A DNA stretch of 64,000 bases from Oceanihabitans sp. 2_MG-2023 (GCF_030547245.1 NZ_JAUOQT010000002.1:496001-560000); one strand, 5' to 3'; shown: positions 53,659 to 62,832, counted from the stretch's first letter. A program made the numbers and translations. Notes: generated by a model from the letters alone, not told the origin.

Positions 53659-53991
53659 ATGGGATCTACTAAATCAAACATTCATGATGCAGATAATAAT
53701 TACTTAGCTAAAGTCGCTAAAGTCTTTAGTCATCCTGCTAGAGTTGCGATAATAAAATATATTAGCAGTAGCCAATCTGGTTGTATTTGCAATGATATTG
53801 TAAAAGAAATTGGTTTAGCACAACCAACCATATCACAACATTTAAGCGAAATAAAAAAAATTGGTTTGCTAGATCAATCTGCAAGTGGGAAAAGTTTAAG
53901 TTATTCTATTAATACCGAAAAACTAAATGCATGTAGAAGACTTATTAACGACTTTTTTGTAAAGACTCAAGTAAATAGTAGCGTTAAATAA
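53659..53991 (+). CDS. ArsR-family winged-helix regulator
   Basis: A 110-residue dimeric DNA-binding regulator: KVFSHPARVAIIKYIS, then the recognition helix region GLAQPTISQHLSEIKKIGLL and the wing SGKSLSYSI. A CIC motif (in SGCICNDIV) precedes the recognition helix; cysteines here could form a metal or redox sensor. No resistance gene is adjacent. The palindrome at its own promoter suggests autorepression and gives a site to look for elsewhere in the genome. Confidence 0.92.
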   Translation: MGSTKSNIHDADNNYLAKVAKVFSHPARVAIIKYISSSQSGCICNDIVKEIGLAQPTISQHLSEIKKIGLLDQSASGKSLSYSINTEKLNACRRLINDFFVKTQVNSSVK

Positions 53992-54024
53992 ATTGGTTTT
54001 TTAATATATAAATACGAGGATAAA

Positions 54025-55848
54025 CTATTCGCTTTCTGTATTCTCTCCATTAGCAAATTTACGTTCTAATTCAGCTTGAAACTCTTCCATAACAGGACGA
54101 ACAGTGCTTTCTGGTAAGTCAGCAATTTTTATATACATCAAACCATCTACTGCATTATTAAATAAAGGATCAACATTAAAAGCAACCAATTTAGCATTTT
54201 GTTTAATGTACTTTTTTAGCAATACAGGAAGTCGTAATGCTCCAGGTTCTACTTCATCAATAATTTTATCAAACTTGTTTAAATCTGCTTCCGCTTCATC
54301 AAAAACAAAGTCTTTATCAGCATCTTTTAAAACGACTTTAAATTCTTTTTTTGGATGCACATATTGCGCTACATAAGGATCATAATAATTAGATTTCATA
54401 AACTCAATCATTAAAGATTTGGAGAAATTTGAAAACTGATTACTAATACTAACACCTCCAATTAGATATTTATGTTCTGGGTAGCGTAGTGTAGTATGTA
54501 CAATGCCTTTCCAAAGTAAAAATAAAGGCATAGGTTTTAGTTGGTAGCTTTTAATAATGAAGGCTCTTCCCATTTCAATAGACTGGCTCATCATTTTGTA
54601 TAACTCCGGTTCAAACCTAAATAAATCTTGAAGGTAAAAACCATCAATCCCATATTTTTCAAATATTTGAGAACCTAAACCCATTCGATAGGCTCCAGCT
54701 AAAGTATTGGCATCGTTATCCCAAAGAAACATATGGTGATAATAATTATCAAAGCTATCTAAATCAATCGCTTCATTAGTTCCTTCACCAACCTCTCTAA
54801 ATGTAATTTCACGTAGACGCCCTATCTCATGAAGAATATTAGGTATTTTACTAGCTGGAGTTAAAAACACTTCATAATTCTTACTTTGTAAAAGTCTTAA
54901 ATCTTCATTTCGTAATGCTTCAACTTCTTCTAGCATAGACTCTGCATTTCCTGGAGTTGCTATACGTTTTGGTGGTTTTGGAGGTGTTTTTAAAGTGTTA
55001 GAAAGATTATCTAGCATCTTTGGTTTATCTTCAAATGCATGCGATAACATGTACGTTTTCTTTCTTAAAAACTCAGAAAAACCTTCAATTGTTTCGTGTT
55101 CTTTTTGGTCGTTTACACTAATTGGTTTTCCTATTCTAACTTTAATAGTTCTACGTTTTTGCGTTAAAAGCTCTGATGGTAATTTGGCTGTTCTAAACGT
55201 ATCACTAATTTTAGAAAGCTTGTAAAACAACTTCGAATTTTTAGCGTGAAAATAAATAGGTACAACAGGTACTTCTGCTCTTTTAATAAGCTTAATGGCA
55301 GTTTCTTCCCATGGCTTATCGACCATTAACTTTCCATCTTTATAGGTAGAAACTTCTCCAGCTGGAAATACACCAAGTGGATGACCATCTCGTAAATGCG
55401 TAATTGCATTTTTAAATCCTGCAATGCTAGACTTTACATCTTTTCTGTCTTCAAAAGGGTTAACAGGCATGATATATGGTTTCATTGGCTCAATACGATG
55501 AAGCAAGAAATTTGCTATAATTTTAAAGTCTTCTCTTTGCTCTAGCATCAGCTTTAAAAGTAAGATTCCATCAATTCCACCAAGTGGATGATTAGATACA
55601 GTTATATAGGCTCCGTCTTTTGGCAAACGCTTTAAATCTTCTTCCGGAATTTCAAATTTAATTTGAAATTCATCTAAAATAGCTTCTAAAAAAGGCAACC
55701 CTTCAAGATGTTTGTTCCTATTATAAATTCGGTTTAAAGTAGATATTTTTAGAACTTTCATTAATAGCCAACCAAAAAAGGTACCAACAAAACCATATTT
55801 ATCAACATGTATGGCTTTTGCTACTTCTTTTGCTGTTACTAGACTCAT
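54025..55848 (-). CDS. Bifunctional acyltransferase for ornithine or glycine lipids (OlsF-like)
   Basis: A 607-residue two-domain enzyme. Residues about 1-280 are a PlsC-type O-acyltransferase with VSNHPLGGIDGILL (catalytic His87) and FPAGEVSTYKDG. Residues about 310-600 are a GNAT/OlsB-type N-acyltransferase (hemolysin-like), with ITFREVGEGTNEAIDLDSFD and LIGGVSISNQFS. This is the domain order of OlsF, described in Flavobacterium johnsoniae and Serratia, which makes ornithine lipid; relatives in Bacteroides make glycine lipid. The amino acid used cannot be read from sequence. Monocistronic by appearance. Confidence 0.85.
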   Translation of the reverse strand: MSLVTAKEVAKAIHVDKYGFVGTFFGWLLMKVLKISTLNRIYNRNKHLEGLPFLEAILDEFQIKFEIPEEDLKRLPKDGAYITVSNHPLGGIDGILLLKLMLEQREDFKIIANFLLHRIEPMKPYIMPVNPFEDRKDVKSSIAGFKNAITHLRDGHPLGVFPAGEVSTYKDGKLMVDKPWEETAIKLIKRAEVPVVPIYFHAKNSKLFYKLSKISDTFRTAKLPSELLTQKRRTIKVRIGKPISVNDQKEHETIEGFSEFLRKKTYMLSHAFEDKPKMLDNLSNTLKTPPKPPKRIATPGNAESMLEEVEALRNEDLRLLQSKNYEVFLTPASKIPNILHEIGRLREITFREVGEGTNEAIDLDSFDNYYHHMFLWDNDANTLAGAYRMGLGSQIFEKYGIDGFYLQDLFRFEPELYKMMSQSIEMGRAFIIKSYQLKPMPLFLLWKGIVHTTLRYPEHKYLIGGVSISNQFSNFSKSLMIEFMKSNYYDPYVAQYVHPKKEFKVVLKDADKDFVFDEAEADLNKFDKIIDEVEPGALRLPVLLKKYIKQNAKLVAFNVDPLFNNAVDGLMYIKIADLPESTVRPVMEEFQAELERKFANGENTESE

Positions 55849-55922
55849 GATTGGTTATTTATACTAAATTATTTTTTTACTTACAGAAAAAATCTACTGG
55901 CAAACGCAAATGTAATAAATGT

Positions 55923-57173
55923 TTACTTAGTAACAATCTGTGTGGTGGACTGTGTTACTTGTTTTAATAACACATTTTTATCCTTTTCTAATTGTTTAAC
56001 AACCTGCTCATTACTATGTCTAATAGTATATAACGAAACGTTTTCATTATATTTCACTTTAAATTTTGCTTTAAGATGTTGTATTAACTCTCCTAAATTA
56101 CCATAATTATTTTCAATACAAACAGAAAAACTAATTGCAGAGTTTTGTATTACATCTACTTTCATTTTATATAAATGAAGTAAATTAAATATTTCGCTTA
56201 TGTTTTCTTCTACGATATAGGAGAAATCTAAAGAGGAAAGTGAAATTAGTATTTGATTTTTCTTTACAATAAAACAAGGTATTTCTGGATCTAAATCTAC
56301 TCCTTTACTCACCTTAGTTCCTGCAGCTTCTGGATTTAAAAAAGATTTAACAAATAACGGTATTTCTTTTTGCTGTAATGGCTGTAATGTTTTTGGATGT
56401 ATTACTGAAGCGCCATAAAAAGCTAACTCGATGGCTTCTTTATACGATATTTTGCTTAATAATTGTGCATTTTCAAAATAACGAGGATCTGCATTTAACA
56501 CACCAGGAACATCTTTCCAGATGGTTACACTTTCGGCATTTAAACAATAAGCAAAAATTGCTGCAGTATAATCGCTTCCCTCTCTTCCTAAAGTGGTTGT
56601 AAAATTATTAGCATCACTACCAATAAAACCTTGAGTAATATTTAAAGTGTTGGTATTAAAATTTTTACTTATTTGTTCTTGTGTAATTTGCCAATTTACG
56701 TTTGCTCTTCTATAATAATTGTCTGTCTTAATATATTCTCTAACATCTAACCAGCTATTTTTAATGCCAATTTCTTTAAAATATTCGCTAATAATAGTAG
56801 TAGAAACTAGTTCTCCATAACAAATAGTTTGATCATATACATAATTATAATCTGGTGATTTATTAGTTTGAAAAAAGCTATTTAATTCGTCTAACAAACC
56901 ACTAACTTTAGCATATATAACATGATTTTCGTCACTAAAAAGATCTAACAATATGGCATTATGAAATTTTTTAATTTCTTGAATAGCACTTTGTAATGCA
57001 GTTTTATCCTTATAATATTTATCTATAACTTGTTCTAAAGCATTGGTGATTTTACCCATTGCTGAAACTACAATTAAGGTATTATTAAATCCAACTGTTT
57101 GTAATGTTTTTACTAAGTTTTTTACACCTTGAGCATCTTTAATAGATGCACCTCCAAATTTAAAAACCCTCAT
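55923..57173 (-). CDS. Aspartate kinase (monofunctional)
   Basis: Phosphorylates aspartate, the first step to lysine, methionine and threonine. 416 residues, with KFGGASIKDA at the N-terminus and TTLGREGSDYTAAIFA and WKDVPGVLNADPRYF in the kinase domain. Two C-terminal ACT-like segments follow (about 300-400). The usual KFGGTS is KFGGAS, a common Bacteroidota variant. No fused homoserine dehydrogenase. Overlaps the GNAT gene by four bases (ATGA), so translation is coupled. Confidence 0.93.
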   Translation of the reverse strand: MRVFKFGGASIKDAQGVKNLVKTLQTVGFNNTLIVVSAMGKITNALEQVIDKYYKDKTALQSAIQEIKKFHNAILLDLFSDENHVIYAKVSGLLDELNSFFQTNKSPDYNYVYDQTICYGELVSTTIISEYFKEIGIKNSWLDVREYIKTDNYYRRANVNWQITQEQISKNFNTNTLNITQGFIGSDANNFTTTLGREGSDYTAAIFAYCLNAESVTIWKDVPGVLNADPRYFENAQLLSKISYKEAIELAFYGASVIHPKTLQPLQQKEIPLFVKSFLNPEAAGTKVSKGVDLDPEIPCFIVKKNQILISLSSLDFSYIVEENISEIFNLLHLYKMKVDVIQNSAISFSVCIENNYGNLGELIQHLKAKFKVKYNENVSLYTIRHSNEQVVKQLEKDKNVLLKQVTQSTTQIVTK

Positions 57174-57649
57174 ATATTTAATAAATAGTTTTTTATTCCA
57201 TTTTCATCCAGTTGCACAACATCCCAGTCACGAAGTACTTTTGCTCCTTTTTGTTCATAAAAATCGATAGCAGGTTGATTCCAATCAATTACTTCCCAAT
57301 TAATTCTTTTAACACCTAGTTGGTTTCCATAAATAACTACTTGATTTAAAAGTAAAGTACCAAGACCTTTACCTCTGTGTTTTTCACTTACAATAAGGTC
57401 TTCAAGATGAATTATTTTACCTTTCCAGGTGGAGTATCTATTATATACTAAAGCAATTCCAGCAATTTCATTATTAAATTCTGCTACAAAACATTTAAAA
57501 ACTGGGGTGTCTCCAAAACCATCTTCTTCTAAATCTTTAATAGTAACTTCTACTGCATTTGGTTCTTTTTCAAAAACTGCTAGTTCTACTATTAAATCTA
57601 ATATTTGTTTTACATCACTTTTTATAGCGTCTCTTATAATATAGTTCAT
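57170..57649 (-). CDS. GNAT N-acetyltransferase
   Basis: A 159-residue acetyltransferase with the CoA-binding loop VSEKHRGKGLGTLLLNQVV and the C-terminal WNQPAIDFYEQKGAKVLRDW. It resembles the spermidine/diamine acetyltransferase and thialysine acetyltransferase group (IIHLEDLIV precedes the CoA loop). First gene of a two-gene operon with aspartate kinase; a substrate related to amino-acid metabolism is possible but unproven. Confidence 0.92.
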   Translation of the reverse strand: MNYIIRDAIKSDVKQILDLIVELAVFEKEPNAVEVTIKDLEEDGFGDTPVFKCFVAEFNNEIAGIALVYNRYSTWKGKIIHLEDLIVSEKHRGKGLGTLLLNQVVIYGNQLGVKRINWEVIDWNQPAIDFYEQKGAKVLRDWDVVQLDENGIKNYLLNI

Positions 57650-57768
57650 TTGTTTATTTTATTATCAAATATAGTTTAAAGACACTAATTTTTATGCATT
57701 ATTATAAAACGATAACGTTATAGTTTGTTAAAAAATACGATATTTGTAAAAACAACAATAAAGCTATT

Positions 57769-58773
57769 ATGTCTAGAAAAAAACAAACATTAGGAGAATT
57801 TATTATAGAAAACCAAACATCTTTTAAATATACTTCTGGTGAGTTATCTAGACTTATAAACTCCATTCGTTTAGCAGCAAAAGTGGTTAATCACGAAGTA
57901 AACAAAGCTGGTTTAGTAGATATTATTGGTGCAGCTGGCGATACAAACATTCAAGGAGAAGATCAGCAAAAACTAGATGTTTATGCCAATGAGAAATTTA
58001 TTCAAACACTTACAAAAAGAAATATAGTATGTGGTATTGCAAGTGAAGAAGAAGATGATTTTATTGCAATTAATAGCCAAGACGAAAACAACCAAAACAA
58101 ATATATTGTATTAATAGATCCTCTAGATGGCTCTTCTAACATAGATGTAAATGTTTCTGTAGGAACTATTTTTTCTATTTACAGACGTGTAACACCAATT
58201 GGAACTCCTGTAACTTTAGAAGATTTTTTACAAAAAGGAAGTGAACAAGTAGCTGCCGGATATATCGTTTATGGTACATCAACAATGATTGTTTATACCA
58301 CTGGAGATGGTGTTAATGGTTTTACTCTTAACCCAGCTATTGGAACGTTTTACTTATCGCATCCAGACATGCAATTCCCTGTAGATGGAAAAATTTATTC
58401 TGTTAATGAAGGTAACTACGTACATTTTCCTCAAGGTGTAAAAAACTACATCAAATATTGCCAAATGGAAGAAGGAGACAGACCATATACAAGCAGATAT
58501 ATTGGTTCTTTAGTTTCCGATTTTCATAGAAATATGATTAAAGGTGGAATCTACATGTATCCAAAAAGTTCTAAAAATTCGGAAGGGAAATTACGCTTAT
58601 TGTATGAGTGTAATCCAATGGCATTTCTAGCAGAACAAGCTAACGGAAAAGCTAGTGATGGTTTTACCAGAATCATGGAAATTAAACCTACAGAATTACA
58701 CCAAAGAGTGCCTTTTTTATGTGGAAGTAAGAATATGGTTGAAAAAGCAGAAGAATTTATGCAAAACGCTTAA
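57769..58773 (+). CDS. fbp: Fructose-1,6-bisphosphatase, class I
   Basis: Gluconeogenic phosphatase of 334 residues. Metal and substrate motifs: [27 protein letters not shown] (the class I signature) and [18 protein letters not shown]. Near-match -7 element (GATATTTG) 23 bp before the start codon. The following gene has its own promoter, so fbp is probably transcribed alone. Confidence 0.97.
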   Translation: MSRKKQTLGEFIIENQTSFKYTSGELSRLINSIRLAAKVVNHEVNKAGLVDIIGAAGDTNIQGEDQQKLDVYANEKFIQTLTKRNIVCGIASEEEDDFIAINSQDENNQNKYIVLIDPLDGSSNIDVNVSVGTIFSIYRRVTPIGTPVTLEDFLQKGSEQVAAGYIVYGTSTMIVYTTGDGVNGFTLNPAIGTFYLSHPDMQFPVDGKIYSVNEGNYVHFPQGVKNYIKYCQMEEGDRPYTSRYIGSLVSDFHRNMIKGGIYMYPKSSKNSEGKLRLLYECNPMAFLAEQANGKASDGFTRIMEIKPTELHQRVPFLCGSKNMVEKAEEFMQNA

Positions 58774-58804
58774 AAAATACTAGTTTAAGTCCTTCCTTTT
58801 TTAT

Positions 58805-58812
58805 TATTTTTG
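58805..58812 (+). promoter_or_regulatory. -7 element (TATTTTTG) for the GTPase operon
   Basis: Exact TAnnTTTG, 33 bp before the ATG at 58846. Confidence 0.5.
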
Positions 58813-58845
58813 TACATTACTTTTTTAAACAAAAGCTAAACCATC

Positions 58846-59208
58846 ATGGCTAAAGATAAACACGAAAATAATAATACCTCAACGCAAGATTCTAATGTGG
58901 AAGCTTCATCTAAAATTGACGCAATAAAACAGCTCATTTTTGGAGAGAATATGCAAGCTTATGAAATTGAGTTTGAAGCCGTTAAAAAGGATATTCTTTC
59001 CAAGAAACAAGAGTTAGAAAACTTGATGGATGATGTTCGAAAAGAATTACTTCAAAACATCGACAATTTAAGTACCGACATTAATATTAGAATTACAGAA
59101 ATTGAAGATTCTTTTAATGACAAAGCAGATAGCCTTGACGATAAAAAATTAGACAGAAAATTGTTTGGTGATTTATTAATAAATCTTGGCGAAAAAATAA
59201 GCAAGTAA
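58846..59208 (+). CDS. Small coiled-coil protein of the GTPase operon
   Basis: A 120-residue acidic helical protein, probably a coiled coil from about 40 to 100 (heptad-rich KKDILSKKQELENLMDDVRK). The segment IDAIKQLIFGENMQAYEIEF resembles the N-terminus of the next protein, suggesting a shared interaction surface. No catalytic motif or export signal. First gene of a four-gene operon (18-bp gap to the next). Function unknown. Confidence 0.75.
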   Translation: MAKDKHENNNTSTQDSNVEASSKIDAIKQLIFGENMQAYEIEFEAVKKDILSKKQELENLMDDVRKELLQNIDNLSTDINIRITEIEDSFNDKADSLDDKKLDRKLFGDLLINLGEKISK

Positions 59209-59226
59209 TACCAATTACTAGCACTT

Positions 59227-60045
59227 ATGAATCAAGAAGATAAACTTAAAGTTCTTAAAGACATCTTACTAACAGATGAAAGAGAATATGCTTTATCTAT
59301 TCATGAAAAAATTAAAATTCTTGAAGAAACATTAAATAAAAAAAATAACTTATCGGAAAAGGTAGACCCTATTATAGAAGACAAACTAAATAAATTTGTT
59401 CTTGAAATACCAGACACCTTAGGACCAACGATTACAGAAGCTTTAAAAACCGAGATAAAGAACTCTCAAGACGCAGTAGTTGAAGTATTGTACCCTATTT
59501 TAGGTAGAATGATAAAAAAATATATTCAAAATGAATTTAAACTTTTATCCGAAAAAATAAACCAACAAATAGACAATACTTTTTCTTTTAAAGGCTTTAA
59601 ACGAAAATTTAAAGCTAAAGCTTCAGGGGTTAGCGAAGCAGATTTAATTGTTGCCCAGCAATTTGCTCCTAAATTAAACCAGTTTATGGTTATTGAAAAA
59701 GGATCTGGTTTACTTATCTCTAAATACTCTAAAACTGATGATATAGACGAAGATATGGTTGCAGGTATGCTAACAGCAATTAAAAGTTTTGTAGAAGATG
59801 CTTTTAAAAAAAACGACCAAAACCTAGAACTTATTGAGTATGAAACCTATACTATATATCTTCAAAATTTTTCGTCTTATTATATCGCTGTTGTAATTTC
59901 TGGCATATTTAATGCTACTCATAAAAGTGAATTAGAAGATAAACTTCTAGATTTTGCTCAAAACATTATTAACAAAACAGATTTAAATAATAAAGAATCT
60001 TTAACTAAAAAATTAAAAGCATATTTTGCTAATGAATATCTCTAA
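59227..60045 (+). CDS. Helical protein with roadblock/longin-like C-terminus, next to the GTPase
   Basis: A 272-residue cytoplasmic protein. Residues 1 to about 145 are helical (KVLKDILLTDEREYALSIHE). From about 150 the pattern is strand-strand-helix-strand-strand-helix, as in roadblock/LC7 or longin domains: FMVIEKGSGLLISKYS, then MVAGMLTAIKSFVEDAF, then TIYLQNFSSYYIAVVISG. Roadblock proteins are the regulators of MglA-type GTPases, and the next gene encodes such a GTPase with 14-bp overlap. The roadblock call is from reading secondary structure by eye. Some databases label relatives as OmpA biogenesis proteins, which nothing here supports. Confidence 0.7.
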   Translation: MNQEDKLKVLKDILLTDEREYALSIHEKIKILEETLNKKNNLSEKVDPIIEDKLNKFVLEIPDTLGPTITEALKTEIKNSQDAVVEVLYPILGRMIKKYIQNEFKLLSEKINQQIDNTFSFKGFKRKFKAKASGVSEADLIVAQQFAPKLNQFMVIEKGSGLLISKYSKTDDIDEDMVAGMLTAIKSFVEDAFKKNDQNLELIEYETYTIYLQNFSSYYIAVVISGIFNATHKSELEDKLLDFAQNIINKTDLNNKESLTKKLKAYFANEYL

Positions 60046-60526
60046 AAAAATTGTTTTACTAGGTCATTTTGGCGTTGGTAAATCTTCGCTTATTAGACGT
60101 TTTGTAGAAGACACTTTTACAGACAATTATAAAGTGACTATTGGTGTACATATATTAAAAAAAGAAGTCGTAATTTCTGAAAAAGAAACTGTTTCCTTGA
60201 TCATTTGGGATTTAGAAGGTAACGACGATATTACAAACACTAGAGCTTCCTACATGTTAGGTACTAGTGGTATTATTTACGTTTTCGACCTAACAAGACC
60301 TGCAACTTACCAACAATTAGAAAGTGATTTAAACTTTGTTAAAACAAACTATCCAAATATTCCTGTAAAAGTTGTTGGAAACAAAAACGACTTAGTTACA
60401 AAAGACTTTATCAAACAGAACAGCGATGTTTTTAAACCGTTTGTCGATTTTTATACAAGTGCAAAAGCAAATACTAAAGTTAATGATCTATTCTCTACTT
60501 TAGCTAAACAACTACTTAAACTATAG
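60032..60526 (+). CDS. Ras/Rab-like small GTPase
   Basis: A 164-residue GTPase starting at ATG 60032. All five G motifs are present: P-loop GHFGVGKSS (11-19), switch I Thr36 in YKVTIGV, DLEGN (60-64), NKND (117-120) and SAK (143-145). The switch I sequence is strikingly Rab-like. Two changes matter: the position of Ras Gly12 is Phe, and that of the catalytic Gln61 is Asn, both expected to weaken hydrolysis and make the protein dependent on a partner. No lipidation signal. It overlaps the upstream gene and is four bases from the kinase gene. Confidence 0.9.
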   Translation: MNISKKIVLLGHFGVGKSSLIRRFVEDTFTDNYKVTIGVHILKKEVVISEKETVSLIIWDLEGNDDITNTRASYMLGTSGIIYVFDLTRPATYQQLESDLNFVKTNYPNIPVKVVGNKNDLVTKDFIKQNSDVFKPFVDFYTSAKANTKVNDLFSTLAKQLLKL

Positions 60527-60530
60527 AATA

Positions 60531-62045
60531 ATGCTTGCAGAACACAAAATAGCTCACGAAAAAGCTATTATTCAATATCTAATTTTAGATACAAAAGGTA
60601 ATATCTTAGAGTCTGACGATGCGTTCTTTTCAAAAATAATAAAAAAAAACATAACTAGTTTACACCCTTTTTTTGAAAGTACTACTACCTTATTAGAAAC
60701 TAAAAAGGATAAAGAATTTATATTTTCATGTATTCATTTAAATACTAAAAACAAAGATATTATTGCAGATGTTACACTTAAAACTTTTCAAGATAAAAAC
60801 CCCTTATTAATAATACAAGATCTTACAACACATTATAACAACTACCAACTAACTGCACAAAAGAGAAACGAATCTGTTATAAATTCTCAAATACTTGAAT
60901 TAAAAAACAAATATTTAATAGAGAAAGAAGAATTTAAAAACACTTTTATTGCAAATTTTAGTCACGAAATTAGAGAACCTCTTTCTGGTATTGGAACTTT
61001 TGTAGATATTTTAAGTAAAACAAATCTAGATTCCCAACAAAAAGATTACTTAAATATTATTAATACATCCTCCAATCATTTAAAACATATGATTGAAGAC
61101 ATTTTAGACATATCTAAAATTGAAGTTGGAAAACTTAATCTAATAGAAGATACTTTTAATGTAAATGAGTTTTTAGAAGAAATAATTTTTACCTATAAAA
61201 TAAAAGCAGAAGAAAAAGGACTTGAGTTTTTTAATAACATAGGCAGTAAATTACCAGAAAGACTTATTGGTGATCCATACAGATTAAAACAAATACTTGG
61301 CAATTTACTAGACAACGCTATTAAATATACAACTAAAGGAAGCATCAATTTAGATATTTCCTTAAATCAAATAAGAGCGAACAAAGCATCTATTCATTTT
61401 GCAATTACAGATACAGGAATAGGTATTGAAGAAGAAAACCTAGAAAAAGTATTCAATAGTTTTACACAAATAGACCAAAGTCAACAAAATAAAGGTACAG
61501 GATTAGGTTTAGCAATAGTTAAAAACCTTGTAAAATTAATGGAAGGTAACATCTCTATTAATAGTACTTTTAAAAAAGGCACTACTTTAGCATTAAACTT
61601 AAGCTTTAAATTAGATAATACAAAGAAATCTAAAAAAGCACAAACTCCTACGCAAGAAAAACTAGAAAAAGATAAATACCATATAATTTTAGTAGAAAAC
61701 TCAGAAATAACACAACTCTCTGTACTTAAAATTCTAGCAGCACAAAGAAGGTTTTATTTAGACATAGTTTCTAACCCAGAAAATTTAATAGAAAGCTTAA
61801 AAAACCAACATGCAGATCTAATTTTAATGGATATTAATTTACCTAATACATCTGGCGACCTGCTTGCTAGAGAAATTAGACAGCTTCCAGAAAAAGAAAT
61901 CAAAAAAATACCAATTATAGCATTAACAGGTAAAGTATTTCCCGAAGATTTAAAACGCTATAAAAAAGCAAAAATAAACGATGTTATTAGCAAACCTTTC
62001 GACGAAAAAAGCTTACTAGAAACCATCACAAAATATTTAAAATAA
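60531..62045 (+). CDS. Soluble hybrid histidine kinase of the GTPase operon
   Basis: A 504-residue hybrid kinase with no membrane helix. A PAS-like N-terminal domain (about 12-100), a short coiled coil, and HisKA with His145 in FSHEIREPLSG. An HATPase domain follows (N box LGNLLDNAIKY, G boxes DTGIGI and GTGLGLAIV). The C-terminal receiver (about 385-504) has the phosphoacceptor in LILMDINLP and the conserved Lys in SKPFDE; its acidic pair is Glu-Asn in VENSE instead of two acidic residues. Last gene of the operon, before a strong terminator. The downstream regulator is not in this window. Confidence 0.93.
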   Translation: MLAEHKIAHEKAIIQYLILDTKGNILESDDAFFSKIIKKNITSLHPFFESTTTLLETKKDKEFIFSCIHLNTKNKDIIADVTLKTFQDKNPLLIIQDLTTHYNNYQLTAQKRNESVINSQILELKNKYLIEKEEFKNTFIANFSHEIREPLSGIGTFVDILSKTNLDSQQKDYLNIINTSSNHLKHMIEDILDISKIEVGKLNLIEDTFNVNEFLEEIIFTYKIKAEEKGLEFFNNIGSKLPERLIGDPYRLKQILGNLLDNAIKYTTKGSINLDISLNQIRANKASIHFAITDTGIGIEEENLEKVFNSFTQIDQSQQNKGTGLGLAIVKNLVKLMEGNISINSTFKKGTTLALNLSFKLDNTKKSKKAQTPTQEKLEKDKYHIILVENSEITQLSVLKILAAQRRFYLDIVSNPENLIESLKNQHADLILMDINLPNTSGDLLAREIRQLPEKEIKKIPIIALTGKVFPEDLKRYKKAKINDVISKPFDEKSLLETITKYLK

Positions 62046-62078
62046 AAAAAGGCGAACTAATTAGTTCGCCTTTTTTGT
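62042..62078. terminator. Bidirectional terminator after the GTPase operon
   Basis: AAGGCGAACTA/TAGTTCGCCTT stem (nearly perfect palindrome) with A and T runs. Confidence 0.92.
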
Positions 62079-62096
62079 ATAAACTTCAATAATAAA

Positions 62097-62552
62097 TTAT
62101 TTGTTCATCGTTTTAATTTCTTCCATAAAAGTATCTAAATCTACTTTATTACTAACTAAAGTAAGTGCTTTATCTACTACATATTTTACGTTTATAGCAG
62201 AAAACCCTAAACCAACAGCTATTTTGCGTAAAACAATCTCTTCATGATCTCCTTTAATATGATCTACATGTACCATTCTAGCCAAATCAAACAAACGCTC
62301 TAAACGTCTATCGTAAGAAGTTGGAGGATTGATATTATGAGAAGCATAATCCTTTAAAATCGTGGCATAATCCCCTTCGCTAATATCTAAATTTCTAGCT
62401 AAACGATCTAAAAACGCCTTCTCCTCATCAGTAATAACACCATCATCCATTGCAACTCTAACTATTGATGCAAAATGATCTTCATTACGCTTTTTAAACC
62501 CACTATCAAATAAATCTGAAATTGACATATATTCTTTTTTTAAGTGCGACAA
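62097..62552 (-). CDS. TerB-like protein
   Basis: A 151-residue all-helical protein with the TerB/DjlA-N pattern: ASIVRVAMDDGVITDEEKAFLDRLARNL, with acidic residues as in the metal-binding site of tellurite-resistance TerB. No other ter genes are close, so resistance is unlikely to be its only job. Single gene convergent with the GTPase operon; upstream lies repeat copy D. Confidence 0.85.
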   Translation of the reverse strand: MSHLKKEYMSISDLFDSGFKKRNEDHFASIVRVAMDDGVITDEEKAFLDRLARNLDISEGDYATILKDYASHNINPPTSYDRRLERLFDLARMVHVDHIKGDHEEIVLRKIAVGLGFSAINVKYVVDKALTLVSNKVDLDTFMEEIKTMNK

Positions 62553-62602
62553 AGATAATTAAACTAAACACTTTTTAAAAGATTATTAATAGCTTTTTTT
62601 AT

Positions 62603-62708
62603 GGCATTACACTACTTCGCTTAAGCTACGTAACGTCGCGCTTTCCGTTAATAGTTTTGGCTTAAAGCGCACACGCGCCAAAAGCTAACCACTACAATCC
62701 CTAATGCA
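62603..62708. repeat. Intergenic palindromic repeat, copy D
   Basis: Outer arms GCATTA/TAATGC, inner arms TTTTGGC/GCCAAAA, core CGTCGCGCTTTCCG and distal box CACTACAATCCCTAATGCA. The rest of the 62553-62832 gap is AT-rich, with a TATATTTA near-match to a -7 element before mfd. Confidence 0.8.
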
Positions 62709-62832
62709 AAATGTATCGCTTCGTTAAGGGATTCTAATAAAAAAAACAAACGATATAAAAGAAGAAAAAAACAGACATCAATTCTTAACAAAAAAAAAAT
62801 GGAAGTAGTATATTTACAAAAAAATTATTTAG

